Shown here in pieces: positions 55,207 through 63,980 of a stretch of 64,000 nucleotides of DNA. The notes beneath the pieces were generated by a model, which saw only the letters and a program-made list of their open reading frames with translations, did not search any database and was not told where the DNA came from. Source of the stretch: Desulforhopalus singaporensis (GTDB lineage: Bacteria; Desulfobacterota; Desulfobulbia; Desulfobulbales; Desulfocapsaceae); the NCBI RefSeq assembly GCF_900104445.1, contig NZ_FNJI01000012.1:62001-126000 (forward strand), read 5' to 3'. The translations under genes were made by a program, and so were the position numbers. Within the stretch, counting starts at the first letter, position 1, and every line of letters begins with the position of its first letter.

Positions 55207-56739
55207 TTATTTAATGTATTTACTTGTGTTCATATTTCTCGTTATAGGAACAACCAACTCCACCACTGCCCCCTTTCCATCTTTCCGGTTGGCGATGGTA
55301 ATGGTCCCTCCCAACCTGTTCATGATCTCATGGGACACATAGAGCCCCAACCCCACACCCTCACCAATATCCTTGGTCGTATAGAAAGGATCAAACAGAT
55401 GCTGGACACTGTCTTCATCAATACCTTTTCCTTTATCCTTAATAAGAATTATAACAGAACGTATATTGCCAGTTAACACCTTATTGAATGTCTCTATTAT
55501 AATGGATTTTTCATCACTAAATCCCTGAAGCGCATCAATGCCATTGAGAACACAGTTCACAAGGACCTGCCGCAAAGGTTCCTTTTCCAAAGTTACCATG
55601 CTCTGCTCTGCTCTCAAAAAAGTTGCAATGATAGTCGAAGATACGGTTCGCTCCATCGTAACAACCTCTATTGCATCCTCTATCAGATCGTGTATATCAA
55701 AGCGCTGCACCTCGCCTATTTCCAAGCGGGAATAACCGAGCAGATGCCCAATCAATCGGTGTACCCTTTCGATTTCACTCTGAGCTTTAAGGCTGTACTC
55801 CTTCCTTTCTTTTAACTCCAGATCATTTCTCCCAAGCAGAGACAGATATCCCTGTACTATTCCTATGGGATTGCCGATTTCATGGGCCAATCCCGCAGAT
55901 AGTCTGCCGACTGAGGCAAGTTTTTCCGAGTGCGTTATAATTCTTTTGCTTCGCTCAAGTTCCTTGTTTGCCTCCTCAAGTTTTGTGACGGTACTTTTAA
56001 GTTTTTGATTATCGCTCTCAATTTTACGAAACATGTTCTCCAATGTCGAACTCAAACGCCAGAACGGTCCACCATTCAACTTTCTTGAGAATTCATCAAA
56101 ATGATCATCTCTAAACTTCCCAGATAGACTAAGGAGTCGATCTAGAGGCCTCAAGAGATATTTATCCATTCGGAAATAGCCGATTACTGTCAGTAAAATT
56201 GTATTTACAAGGAGATATAACAAGGCAAAGGAGATCTGCCTGGAATATTTTTCATAAACAGGCAATAGCGAATATTCAAAGGCCAGGGTGCCAATTACTA
56301 TACCTTTACCGTTTTTAACTGGCAATGCACCTATCAGAGCCTCCATTTTTGATGGAAAAATATTCCATATCACACCTGCAAAACTAATTTTTTGTATATT
56401 TCCCTGTTCAGACTCAACAACAATATTGTTGAGTTCTTCCATGAAGTTGCACTTTGATGATCCATGTAAAAACTCACCTTTGGAGACATATTCTATATAC
56501 AAAAACTTTTCCAAAACATCTAAATCATCGATACATGATTGAATTTCCATATCTTTTCCGGGAACACATTTTCCCTCAACCTGAAATGTCGACACATATT
56601 TTTTGACAAACGAAACCTCTTGTTTCAAATCGTATCTTATATCGAATACCAAAAGCACCATACTCTGCAAAAAAAGAGCGAATACAAACAACACAAAAAG
56701 AGTTGTTACAACATATAATTTCAGTGTAATTTCAGACAT
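55207..56739 (-). CDS. pilS: Sensor histidine kinase, PilS-like partner
   Basis: 510 residues. TM1 about 10-32, a periplasmic sensor of about 135 residues (33-168) with three cysteines (C58, C69, C97), TM2 about 169-189, a HAMP-like linker, a coiled coil (about 240-265), HisKA with H286 in AGLAHEIGNP, and a HATPase domain ending DKGKGIDEDS and GEGVGLGLYVSHEI. HEIGNP is the NtrB/ZraS-type H-box that partners sigma-54 regulators. P. aeruginosa PilS has six helices and a PAS domain; this protein instead has a two-helix periplasmic sensor, so the signal read may differ. Confidence 0.85.
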   Translation of the reverse strand: MSEITLKLYVVTTLFVLFVFALFLQSMVLLVFDIRYDLKQEVSFVKKYVSTFQVEGKCVPGKDMEIQSCIDDLDVLEKFLYIEYVSKGEFLHGSSKCNFMEELNNIVVESEQGNIQKISFAGVIWNIFPSKMEALIGALPVKNGKGIVIGTLAFEYSLLPVYEKYSRQISFALLYLLVNTILLTVIGYFRMDKYLLRPLDRLLSLSGKFRDDHFDEFSRKLNGGPFWRLSSTLENMFRKIESDNQKLKSTVTKLEEANKELERSKRIITHSEKLASVGRLSAGLAHEIGNPIGIVQGYLSLLGRNDLELKERKEYSLKAQSEIERVHRLIGHLLGYSRLEIGEVQRFDIHDLIEDAIEVVTMERTVSSTIIATFLRAEQSMVTLEKEPLRQVLVNCVLNGIDALQGFSDEKSIIIETFNKVLTGNIRSVIILIKDKGKGIDEDSVQHLFDPFYTTKDIGEGVGLGLYVSHEIMNRLGGTITIANRKDGKGAVVELVVPITRNMNTSKYIK

Positions 56740-57053
56740 TTTCCTAAAGGGTGTTAGACCCTGTTTATAATTCGCTACAACTGTTTTTTCTCAGACATCA
56801 GAGAACCAATCATCGCATCTTACAAGAAAAAGGCACATATCAGTTTCTCAGTTATACGAATGGAGATCTCCGTTGACCAGACATCTACTTGCTGTCTCGT
56901 TCCCTCTTCCGAAACAGAAAAAAGGGCGGGTAAATCGGCCAACCTTCAAATAGCAGTGGCAGTGCATAGTAAGGATTGGACAGTCTCATAGACCACACAG
57001 TAATGTAAACAACTATTTGTTTATTAACGAACTTATTGTTGCAACACAAGCAT

Positions 57054-57091
57054 TGACATTTTTTGTCACAAGATGCCCAGTTTTGTCACAA
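57054..57091. promoter_or_regulatory. Repeated TGTCA sites, candidate PilR enhancer
   Basis: TTTTGTCACAA occurs at 57061-57071 and 57081-57091. An inverted TGACA at 57054-57058 pairs with TGTCA at 57064-57068. As I recall, TGTC elements are the P. aeruginosa PilR recognition core. The sites lie about 105 to 140 bases upstream of the -24 element, a normal enhancer position. The site assignment is inference. Confidence 0.55.
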
Positions 57092-57194
57092 TTAAAAGCG
57101 TATTGACCTCATGACTATTTTCCTATATCGTCTTTGTAAAACTTAACCTTATGATATAAAACATTTTATTATTGCAAACAAGATTAAGAAAGAT

Positions 57195-57211
57195 TAGGCA
57201 TGATATGTGCA
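57195..57211 (+). promoter_or_regulatory. Sigma-54 (-24/-12) promoter of pilA
   Basis: TAGGCAT-N5-GTGCA: GG at 57197-57198 and GC at 57209-57210, ten bases apart, the invariant spacing. The transcript would start near 57222, about 50 bases before ATG 57272. Confidence 0.65.
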
Positions 57212-57271
57212 TAATTAAAATCGACAGTTGTATTTATCAATTCTACACCAACCCAAGAAAAGGAGATAAAA

Positions 57272-57772
57272 ATGAAAAAAAATCAAAATCATCAAAAAGG
57301 TTTTACCCTTGTGGAATTAATGATCGTTGTGGCGATCATTGGTATCCTTGCAGCGATTGCTATTCCCCAGTATTTGAAATATATTGAACAGAGTAAAATA
57401 AAGACTTGCGCAGAAAACTTTAACATTGCAAGTTCTTTTGCAGCTGCAGAATTGAAAAAAGACGATGGAACCAGGGTCACTGGAATCATAGAGCAACTTA
57501 ACGGCGGTGGCAAAAAAGACCCGTTTAATCCAACTAACGACGGTTTTGGGTCTGGAGTTGGGATATTAACTCAAGGCAACTGTCAAATTGGCTTAGCACT
57601 TTATGATTCTACTGGTGCTCTTCAGAGCGGCACGGCTGACTTCGACCTCAACACAACAAGTAATGGTGGCGACACAACTCTTACTGACATAGTCAGAATC
57701 ACAGGCATCGAAGGTGGAAACGCAACTGCTGCTACTCCACAGACAGTATCGTATAATGCAGAAGTTGAGTAA
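57272..57772 (+). CDS. pilA: Type IV major pilin PilA
   Basis: 166 residues. Leader [10 protein letters not shown], cut before [20 protein letters not shown] (Phe1, Glu5), then a long alpha1 helix and a variable globular domain. Two cysteines (C46 and C104) could form a disulfide. The globular end contains DLNTT (N127), a bacterial extended N-glycosylation sequon. AAAAGGAGATAAAA precedes the ATG, a strong ribosome binding site as for an abundant protein. Upstream lies a sigma-54 promoter and the divergent pilSR genes; a hairpin follows. Confidence 0.94.
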   Translation: MKKNQNHQKGFTLVELMIVVAIIGILAAIAIPQYLKYIEQSKIKTCAENFNIASSFAAAELKKDDGTRVTGIIEQLNGGGKKDPFNPTNDGFGSGVGILTQGNCQIGLALYDSTGALQSGTADFDLNTTSNGGDTTLTDIVRITGIEGGNATAATPQTVSYNAEVE

Positions 57773-57786
57773 TTGTAAACATTAAA

Positions 57787-57821
57787 ACAGGGCAGTAGCT
57801 AGATACTAGCTACTGCCCTGT
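57787..57821 (+). terminator. Perfect 16-base-pair hairpin between pilin genes
   Basis: ACAGGGCAGTAGCTAG (57787-57802), loop ATA, and CTAGCTACTGCCCTGT (57806-57821), fully paired. No T-run follows, so it may terminate weakly, block 3' exonucleases and protect the pilA message, or lower expression of the downstream pilin and STT3 genes. Confidence 0.75.
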
Positions 57822-57847
57822 AATTAACCTTCAAAATTAGCGAATTA

Positions 57848-58276
57848 ATGTACAAAAAAAAATGTTCAAAAGGCTTTACATTGGTTGAAATTTTAATTGT
57901 GGTAGCGATACTGGGCATTATCGCTGCAATCGCAATCCCACAATACAACAACTATATTTCTAACACCAAGCAAAAAGCTGCGAATAACAGCCTTGAACAG
58001 TTCTCAATTCTTTTGGAAACATATAGAGCGGAAAATGGATCCTTTCCATCAGACGGTAACTACACATATGAGGAGAACGGCTCAGGATCAATTACTACAG
58101 ACACAATTTCACCAACTTTTCCAGACTTTGTTCCAAGATCGCCATCAGCGCAAAAAACTTCCTTCCACTACAATGTCGAAGTGACAAACTCCGCCACGAT
58201 AAATGAAAATGCTGCTGTAACTGTTACAGGGGTTGGCGATCATGCTGGTAAAAATGCATCGTTTACTTTCGAATAA
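57848..58276 (+). CDS. Type IV pilin, second major-type pilin
   Basis: 142 residues. Leader MYKKKCSKG, then FTLVEILIVVAILGIIAAIA and PQYNNYISNTKQKAANNSLE in the helix. No cysteine beyond the one in the leader. The globular part has two extended sequons, DGNYT (N71) and EENGS (N77), in a loop after the helix. It is shorter than the upstream pilin and clearly a separate gene. No ribosome binding site is obvious. A role as minor, tip or alternative major pilin is open. Confidence 0.9.
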   Translation: MYKKKCSKGFTLVEILIVVAILGIIAAIAIPQYNNYISNTKQKAANNSLEQFSILLETYRAENGSFPSDGNYTYEENGSGSITTDTISPTFPDFVPRSPSAQKTSFHYNVEVTNSATINENAAVTVTGVGDHAGKNASFTFE

Positions 58277-58374
58277 ATCTCCATTCACGACGTATAAACT
58301 TATACGGTTGTAAAAAGTCCTCCATCGACATCCCCTTAAACAGAGACACAGCAGAAGCTAGGAGACCCCAAAAA

Positions 58375-60564
58375 GTGAAACTCAAAAGGGCTCAGCTTCT
58401 CATCTCAATACTTCTTGTTTCAACAATACTTGTAGCATTTACACTTCGAATCAGTTCAATAGCCATACCAAACAACAATAACTCGATCATCCGATCCGCC
58501 TCCGGACCCATTCTTTTAAACCCAGATGGATACTATTACCTCCAGACTGCAAAAGAAATAGCATCCAGCACTTATTCAACACACGATTCAAAACGGATTT
58601 TTCCATCAGGAGTAGCTAGGCCTGCCATACCACCACTGTTATCGGTATTACTTGCAACTTTAGTGTATTTAACACCATTAAGTCTTGAATGGTGCGGCGT
58701 ATTCCTCCCTGTGTTTTTTAGTTTTTTCCTTACGATTCCTGTTTTTCTCTTTTGTCGGTTGATATGCAGTTCTTTAAACAGCGTAGTAGCACTATTTTTC
58801 TGTCTAACTGCCCCAATATTTGTGATTAAAACCTCACTGGGGTTGCTCGACACCGACTGTTTAAATCTATATTTTCCTTTAATGATCAGTTACTGCTTTT
58901 ACAGTTTCAGTAAACCAAACATCTTCAGCACAGATGTTAAATGGTTGTCCTTAGGTATTTTTCACATTATTCTTTTTTACTGGTGGTGGGATATGGCTCC
59001 ATCTGTAGTCTGGGCATTTACCCTCCCACCTATGTTTATATCCATTATCACCAAACTGCGATATTGCTCGATAAAAATTAAATATTTTACATTATTGATA
59101 TTATTCCTAATGTCAATAATGTGCTTATTTTTCTTTTCTGATTATATAATATCACTAACCAAGGATCTAACAGGTAAATTTTCATATATTACACAAGGAA
59201 CCAACAAGGAGACACAATTCCCTCAAACATCACTGACAAACCTTGAACAACAATCTTATCCTTTAAATATCACACTAAAGAATCTTTCAAAATTATATTT
59301 TCTGCCTTATTTTTCTTTTATTGGTCTAATTATTATTGCATTCAAGCGTCCTCTTATTTTTACATATCTTCTTCCAATATCGGTAGTTGGTGCCCTTTCC
59401 ATATTAGCCGTGAGATTCACCATTTTTCTTGTACCAGTTTATTCTATAGGACTTGCATCAGTATTGAATTGTATTGAAATTCAAGTCCCATGGAAAAAGA
59501 CTTACATCGTGAGTGTAATAATTTTATTGGTTGTTTGCTCAACATTGACTTTAAAATCACCAAACTTTCACAAGCCGGTATTTTCAGGTGAGGTAATTAA
59601 AGGATTAAAAATTATAAGTCATGTCACCCCAGAAAATTCTGTAATCTATAGCTGGTGGGATATAGGACACCCGGCAATATACTATGGAGAACGAGCTACA
59701 CTCGCAGACGGAGCATATCATGCCCCACTTAGGACTGTTCTTTTGGCTTTCCCTTTTGCAGCAAAAGAAAACAAACTAGCAGCCAACTATATTATTTTCA
59801 TGGCTAATCGCGGTATCAGAGGTTTCCAAAAATTCTCTAACATTGCCAGCCTGGGATTCGACGAATCAATAGTATTTCTGCAAACTATCTTTACTCTAGG
59901 TCCTGAAAAATCACGGAGAATCATTTTAAAGAACTATTCAAAAATACTTTCAAGCGAATATCCCCTTCACTGGTGGTTAAATTTTCTATTTCCCCAGGAT
60001 GGGCCACCAGTCTATCTTTTTCTTGAAAACCGATATTTTAAATCAAATTTTCAACGATCTCTTTACCACTATGGAACATGGAAAACTTCAGAGAGATCTG
60101 GTACCAAAACTTTACCTACTTTTGTTTTCTCAAAAGTTCCTGTTTCCTCAACCGGAGCATTAGATTTTCCTGAGATAAAAATTAATTATACGCAGGGATC
60201 ATTTAGTTTTTCAAATCTCTTCACAAAAGATGTCCTTCTCCACGGAATTCAAATTCTCACATCAAAAAAAGAAGAATTCTCTTATGTGAAAGGCAATAAT
60301 ACAAGAACAATGACCCCACAGCTTGCGGGGAATATTACTCCAAGTAAAGTACCTCACCTCAATGCATCACAAGGAGAATATTACCTTTCTGTCTTTCCAA
60401 AGCAAAAAACTCTACTTCTACAGGACAGGAATCTTGTCGAAATGGTTATTCAAGATATGTTTTTTTCTCCCCAAAATACAAAAGGATCATATTTTGAGTT
60501 GGTTTCCGAAAGTACCCAAAACTACCAACTATGGAAGGTAACAGGTGATAAATATAAAAAATAG
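58375..60564 (+). CDS. STT3/PglB-type oligosaccharyltransferase (first copy)
   Basis: 729 residues. About 11 to 13 helices fill the first 400 residues and a soluble periplasmic domain the rest. Catalytic landmarks: NPDGYYYL near 44, LLDTDCLN near 160 (metal-binding acidic pair), LTNLEQQ near 288 in the external loop, and SWWDIGHP near 427 for the WWDYG sequon pocket. STT3/PglB moves a lipid-linked glycan onto Asn in D/E-x-N-x-S/T. GTG start with TAGGAG upstream. The Tyr of WWDYG is Ile here. Directly after two pilin genes, so pilins are the likely acceptors (inference). Confidence 0.85.
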   Translation: MKLKRAQLLISILLVSTILVAFTLRISSIAIPNNNNSIIRSASGPILLNPDGYYYLQTAKEIASSTYSTHDSKRIFPSGVARPAIPPLLSVLLATLVYLTPLSLEWCGVFLPVFFSFFLTIPVFLFCRLICSSLNSVVALFFCLTAPIFVIKTSLGLLDTDCLNLYFPLMISYCFYSFSKPNIFSTDVKWLSLGIFHIILFYWWWDMAPSVVWAFTLPPMFISIITKLRYCSIKIKYFTLLILFLMSIMCLFFFSDYIISLTKDLTGKFSYITQGTNKETQFPQTSLTNLEQQSYPLNITLKNLSKLYFLPYFSFIGLIIIAFKRPLIFTYLLPISVVGALSILAVRFTIFLVPVYSIGLASVLNCIEIQVPWKKTYIVSVIILLVVCSTLTLKSPNFHKPVFSGEVIKGLKIISHVTPENSVIYSWWDIGHPAIYYGERATLADGAYHAPLRTVLLAFPFAAKENKLAANYIIFMANRGIRGFQKFSNIASLGFDESIVFLQTIFTLGPEKSRRIILKNYSKILSSEYPLHWWLNFLFPQDGPPVYLFLENRYFKSNFQRSLYHYGTWKTSERSGTKTLPTFVFSKVPVSSTGALDFPEIKINYTQGSFSFSNLFTKDVLLHGIQILTSKKEEFSYVKGNNTRTMTPQLAGNITPSKVPHLNASQGEYYLSVFPKQKTLLLQDRNLVEMVIQDMFFSPQNTKGSYFELVSESTQNYQLWKVTGDKYKK

Positions 60565-62815
60565 TCTCATTCGATCTACCAATATTGCCCCTGTCATCGC
60601 TCTTTCAGTTATCTTATGTGTAGCCTTTCTCATACGTATTGAACCAATCTCATACTGGAATACTGAGAAAGAAATATTTTTCTCAAATGATGAGCCGGTG
60701 TTGGCTAACGTCGACGGGTACTATTATTTACAATTAGCAAAAGAAATCAAGAATGATACATATTCACCAATTGACGTTAAAAGAGCATATCCCGAACACT
60801 CGAAAAGAAATTCTATTCCTTCATTGTTATCAGTAACAATTTCTTTATTCTCATCAATATTCGATACATCGCTTAACTGGATTGGGATCTGGTTACCAGT
60901 TATGTTCGGATTGTGCATATTTCTTCCGGTTCTACTGTTTTCAAATAAATTGGGTGGCTATCTTACTGCTATCGGATCTATAAGTTTTGTGCTGTTTTCA
61001 CCATACTATATGTACAGGACTCGTCTTGGATGGCTCGACACTGATTGCTTGAATGTGTTTTTCCCTTTGATGGCAGCTTACCTTTCAATGTGTTTTGGAC
61101 TACACAAAGATCGATTTAACTATCTTTATCTACTCTTTTTTTTATTCACAATTACACTTTTCTACTGGTGGTGGGATACAAGCCCAGCCGCCGTTTCTGT
61201 TTTATGTTTGTCACCTTTAGCCTTAACTTTTATTTTCCATTATCGTCCTGGGAAACATGAGTATTTATGTCTTCTTGGCACTTTTTTAATCTTGATAATT
61301 TTTTTGGTGGCTTTTTGGGGACTTGACAAAGCTATTGACACCTTGAAAGTGGGAGTTGACCAACTAACATATATCTCTGGTAAAGAAGGTACACTGTTTC
61401 CCAATATTGGCAGTTCAATCCAAGAACAACAAAACAACTCATTTTTAAAAACACTTCTAATTATAAGCCCTAGTTATCTGTGTCTCACGTTAGCTATTAT
61501 AGGGGCAATATTGCTTTTTTTTAAACAAACACATAAATCTTTATATCTCATTCCGCTCTTTATTATAGGGTGTTTAAGTTTCTTTTTTGCAAAGAGATTT
61601 ACAATTTTTTTGACACCTATATTAGCATTAGGTTTTGGATATTTTTTCCAACAAGTTCATCATATAATAAAAGTTAAGTATATTTCTTACATGATACTCA
61701 TACCTAGTATCATATTATTCTGTTGGTCTTCCATAAAAACTAGCCCACCTCCTAAAAATATTTTTAATGCACAGATAATTAATGGAATGCAAAAAATTGC
61801 TGATCTGACTCCTGACGATGCTGTTATCTGGAGTTGGTGGGATGAAGGACACCCTCTTGTTTATTGGAGCAATCGTGCAACTTTATCAGATGGAATGATC
61901 CATGGTGGTGCAAGATCCTATTTTACTGCTTTCCCTCTTGCCACAAATGATCACAGGTTGGCCGCAAACTTTATGAGTTTCTATGCAGCAAGAGGTGTTC
62001 ATGGGATAAATCAATTTGTAAAGGCCTCAGGGCTTAGCTTTCAAAAAGCGATGGAGGAACTCAAACACATCCTACAAAAAGGTCCAGATTATGGTAAGCA
62101 ATATCTATCCACTTTACAATTGCTCCCTCATTCAGAATATTTTGATCTTTTAAAGGATATCAGATTCTATTACCCTGATGATTCTCCGCCAATTTATCTC
62201 TTTCTTGATTCAAGAATCTTAAAAACGTTCAGATGGATTTATTGGCTTGGTAGTTGGAATACTATTGACCAAAGTGGCGATAAAACTCTACCTATGATCA
62301 AAACAAAAGATGTTCAATTTACTAGGGACAATACTCCCACAAAAAGAGGACTTTACCTAGATGTCCAAAATGGCTTTATTCGTATTGATAACATCCTTGA
62401 CGATATCACTCCAATAAAAAAAATAACAAATTTATCATCTGCTAATGTTTATATATTTGATCATCAACACGTTGATTTTAATTCAGCCACAGACAAAATA
62501 AATTTTTCTACTCAAATTCAAAATATTATAAATACTGACGAAAAATTTTCAAACATTGGTGAATACGAAGTAGTGCTCGATATGAGAAAAAAAGAACTCA
62601 TTTTAGTAGATGGTAACTTGGCAGGCTCTATGTTGTACCAGCTTAGCACATATAAAAATTGCATTTTCTCATCATATTTCGAACCTATAAACATTGACTC
62701 AGATTTTTTTTTGGTCTGGAAAGTAAATAGTGATAAATACTCAACAACTAATAAATTAGAAAATCATGCTAGCAGAAGTGATCTTTCGGAAATAAATGTA
62801 CATATTTCATATTGA
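60545..62815 (+). CDS. STT3/PglB-type oligosaccharyltransferase (second copy)
   Basis: 756 residues, homologous to the preceding gene throughout (NVDGYYYLQLAKEI, WLDTDCLNVFFP, SIQEQQ, then SWWDEGHP near 431). Many helices, then a C-terminal periplasmic domain. The fourth WWDYG residue is Glu. GTG start with GGAAGG seven bases before it, overlapping the first copy by 20 bases, so the two are probably translated together. Two copies with different WWDxG residues may differ in acceptor or donor preference, or form one complex. Confidence 0.85.
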   Translation: MINIKNSLIRSTNIAPVIALSVILCVAFLIRIEPISYWNTEKEIFFSNDEPVLANVDGYYYLQLAKEIKNDTYSPIDVKRAYPEHSKRNSIPSLLSVTISLFSSIFDTSLNWIGIWLPVMFGLCIFLPVLLFSNKLGGYLTAIGSISFVLFSPYYMYRTRLGWLDTDCLNVFFPLMAAYLSMCFGLHKDRFNYLYLLFFLFTITLFYWWWDTSPAAVSVLCLSPLALTFIFHYRPGKHEYLCLLGTFLILIIFLVAFWGLDKAIDTLKVGVDQLTYISGKEGTLFPNIGSSIQEQQNNSFLKTLLIISPSYLCLTLAIIGAILLFFKQTHKSLYLIPLFIIGCLSFFFAKRFTIFLTPILALGFGYFFQQVHHIIKVKYISYMILIPSIILFCWSSIKTSPPPKNIFNAQIINGMQKIADLTPDDAVIWSWWDEGHPLVYWSNRATLSDGMIHGGARSYFTAFPLATNDHRLAANFMSFYAARGVHGINQFVKASGLSFQKAMEELKHILQKGPDYGKQYLSTLQLLPHSEYFDLLKDIRFYYPDDSPPIYLFLDSRILKTFRWIYWLGSWNTIDQSGDKTLPMIKTKDVQFTRDNTPTKRGLYLDVQNGFIRIDNILDDITPIKKITNLSSANVYIFDHQHVDFNSATDKINFSTQIQNIINTDEKFSNIGEYEVVLDMRKKELILVDGNLAGSMLYQLSTYKNCIFSSYFEPINIDSDFFLVWKVNSDKYSTTNKLENHASRSDLSEINVHISY

Positions 62816-62909
62816 CGATAACCATGTATTCTTTTTTTAACTCAGACTGCATTTTGTTTCTAGAATTACACCCACACGCTCCAGTTTTGTTACAAATGAC
62901 GGTGATATA

Positions 62910-63980
62910 ATGCGAATTCTATTAATATGCAAACGATATTACACAAATAAAGATTTACTAAAAGACAAATTCGGACGCCTCTATCATTTACCTAAGCAAT
63001 TGGCTAATCGAGGTATCAATGTTTTAGTTCTTGCTTTTGATTATCGCAACTCAGTAAAAAAAGAACTCACAGAAGACAACCTAATCATTCAATCCATCCC
63101 AACAACTCCATCTAAAATTTTATCAGCACCAGTACGAGTGTATTTGAAATCAAAAAATTTTTTTCCCGATATTGTAATAGCTAGCGCAGACAGTCACATA
63201 GGTCTACTAGGTTTACTCATAGCTAGAAAATTTAAAATCCCTTTTGTTTTTGACGTTTATGACTACTATCCTGCCTTTAACGGAAACAAAATTCCAGGCT
63301 TCAAATTTATATTCCATACTGTAGTGAAAAAAGCTAATCTACTACTATGCACTAGTACGTCATTAGAAAAAAAATTAATTCTCCTAAACGCCAACACGTC
63401 TCTAATACAAAATGGAGTTGACACAAATCTCTTTCACCCAATGGATATGATGAAAACTAGAGCCGAGCTAGGACTTGCACTAGATGCATTGTACATTGGT
63501 TATTTTGGCTCTATAGATGCATCGAGAGGACCTCTCCTCATCGAAGCCGGAAAGGTACTACGCAAGAAGCATCCAAAGCTGAGGCTATTGCTTGCAGGAA
63601 AAATCAAGGGTGTCAATATATCATATCCATGGATACAATACTTTGGTAACTTACCTCATAACAAAATACCAAATTTAATTAACTCTTGCGATTTAGTCGC
63701 AATCCCTTATGCAAAAACTTCTTTCAACGATTATTGCGGTGCCTGCAAAATTGCTGAATATTTGGCTTGCGGCAAGCCCATTGTCGCGACTAAAGTGTCT
63801 GACCACGAGCACTTACTTGTCGAAACTCCAGCTTCTTTATGTGATCCAAATTACGAGTCAATGGTGGACTCTTTGCAACTACAACTATTGCAAAGAAAAT
63901 GTGCCACATTTTCAAAAAAATTAACTTGGACTCACATTGGATCAATTATCTATAGCGAACTAAATTTATTACAAAAATGA
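62910..63980 (+). CDS. Family 4 glycosyltransferase
   Basis: 356 residues, GT-B fold. The N-terminal half runs MRILLICKRYYTNKDLLKDK to IGLLGLLIARKFKIPFVFDV; the C-terminal half has IGYFGSIDASRGPLLIEAGK, LLLAGKIKG, IQYFGNLPHNKIPNLIN and GACKIAEYLACGKPIVATK, the nucleotide-sugar site of family 4. Very AT-rich codon use. The ATG follows the second STT3 by 94 bases; GGTGAT is a weak ribosome binding site. Co-directional with the STT3 pair, so it may build the glycan they transfer. More genes of the pathway probably lie beyond the window. Confidence 0.88.
   Translation: MRILLICKRYYTNKDLLKDKFGRLYHLPKQLANRGINVLVLAFDYRNSVKKELTEDNLIIQSIPTTPSKILSAPVRVYLKSKNFFPDIVIASADSHIGLLGLLIARKFKIPFVFDVYDYYPAFNGNKIPGFKFIFHTVVKKANLLLCTSTSLEKKLILLNANTSLIQNGVDTNLFHPMDMMKTRAELGLALDALYIGYFGSIDASRGPLLIEAGKVLRKKHPKLRLLLAGKIKGVNISYPWIQYFGNLPHNKIPNLINSCDLVAIPYAKTSFNDYCGACKIAEYLACGKPIVATKVSDHEHLLVETPASLCDPNYESMVDSLQLQLLQRKCATFSKKLTWTHIGSIIYSELNLLQK

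Larger units (their letters stand above)
56740..57271. other. Divergent region pilS / pilA with regulatory sites
   Basis: 532 bases with no gene. Right part: the sigma-54 promoter (57195-57211) and TGTCA repeats (57054-57091) for pilA. Left part: AGGGTGTTAGACCCT just upstream of pilS forms a small hairpin, and TATAAA on the minus strand near 56768 may be the pilS -10. A weakly coding-looking stretch at 56880-56960 has no family match. Confidence 0.55.

Noticed and set aside
58291-58306. CGTATAA/TTATACG hairpin after the second pilin
   Set aside because: Only seven A/T-rich pairs and no following T-run; too weak to call a terminator.
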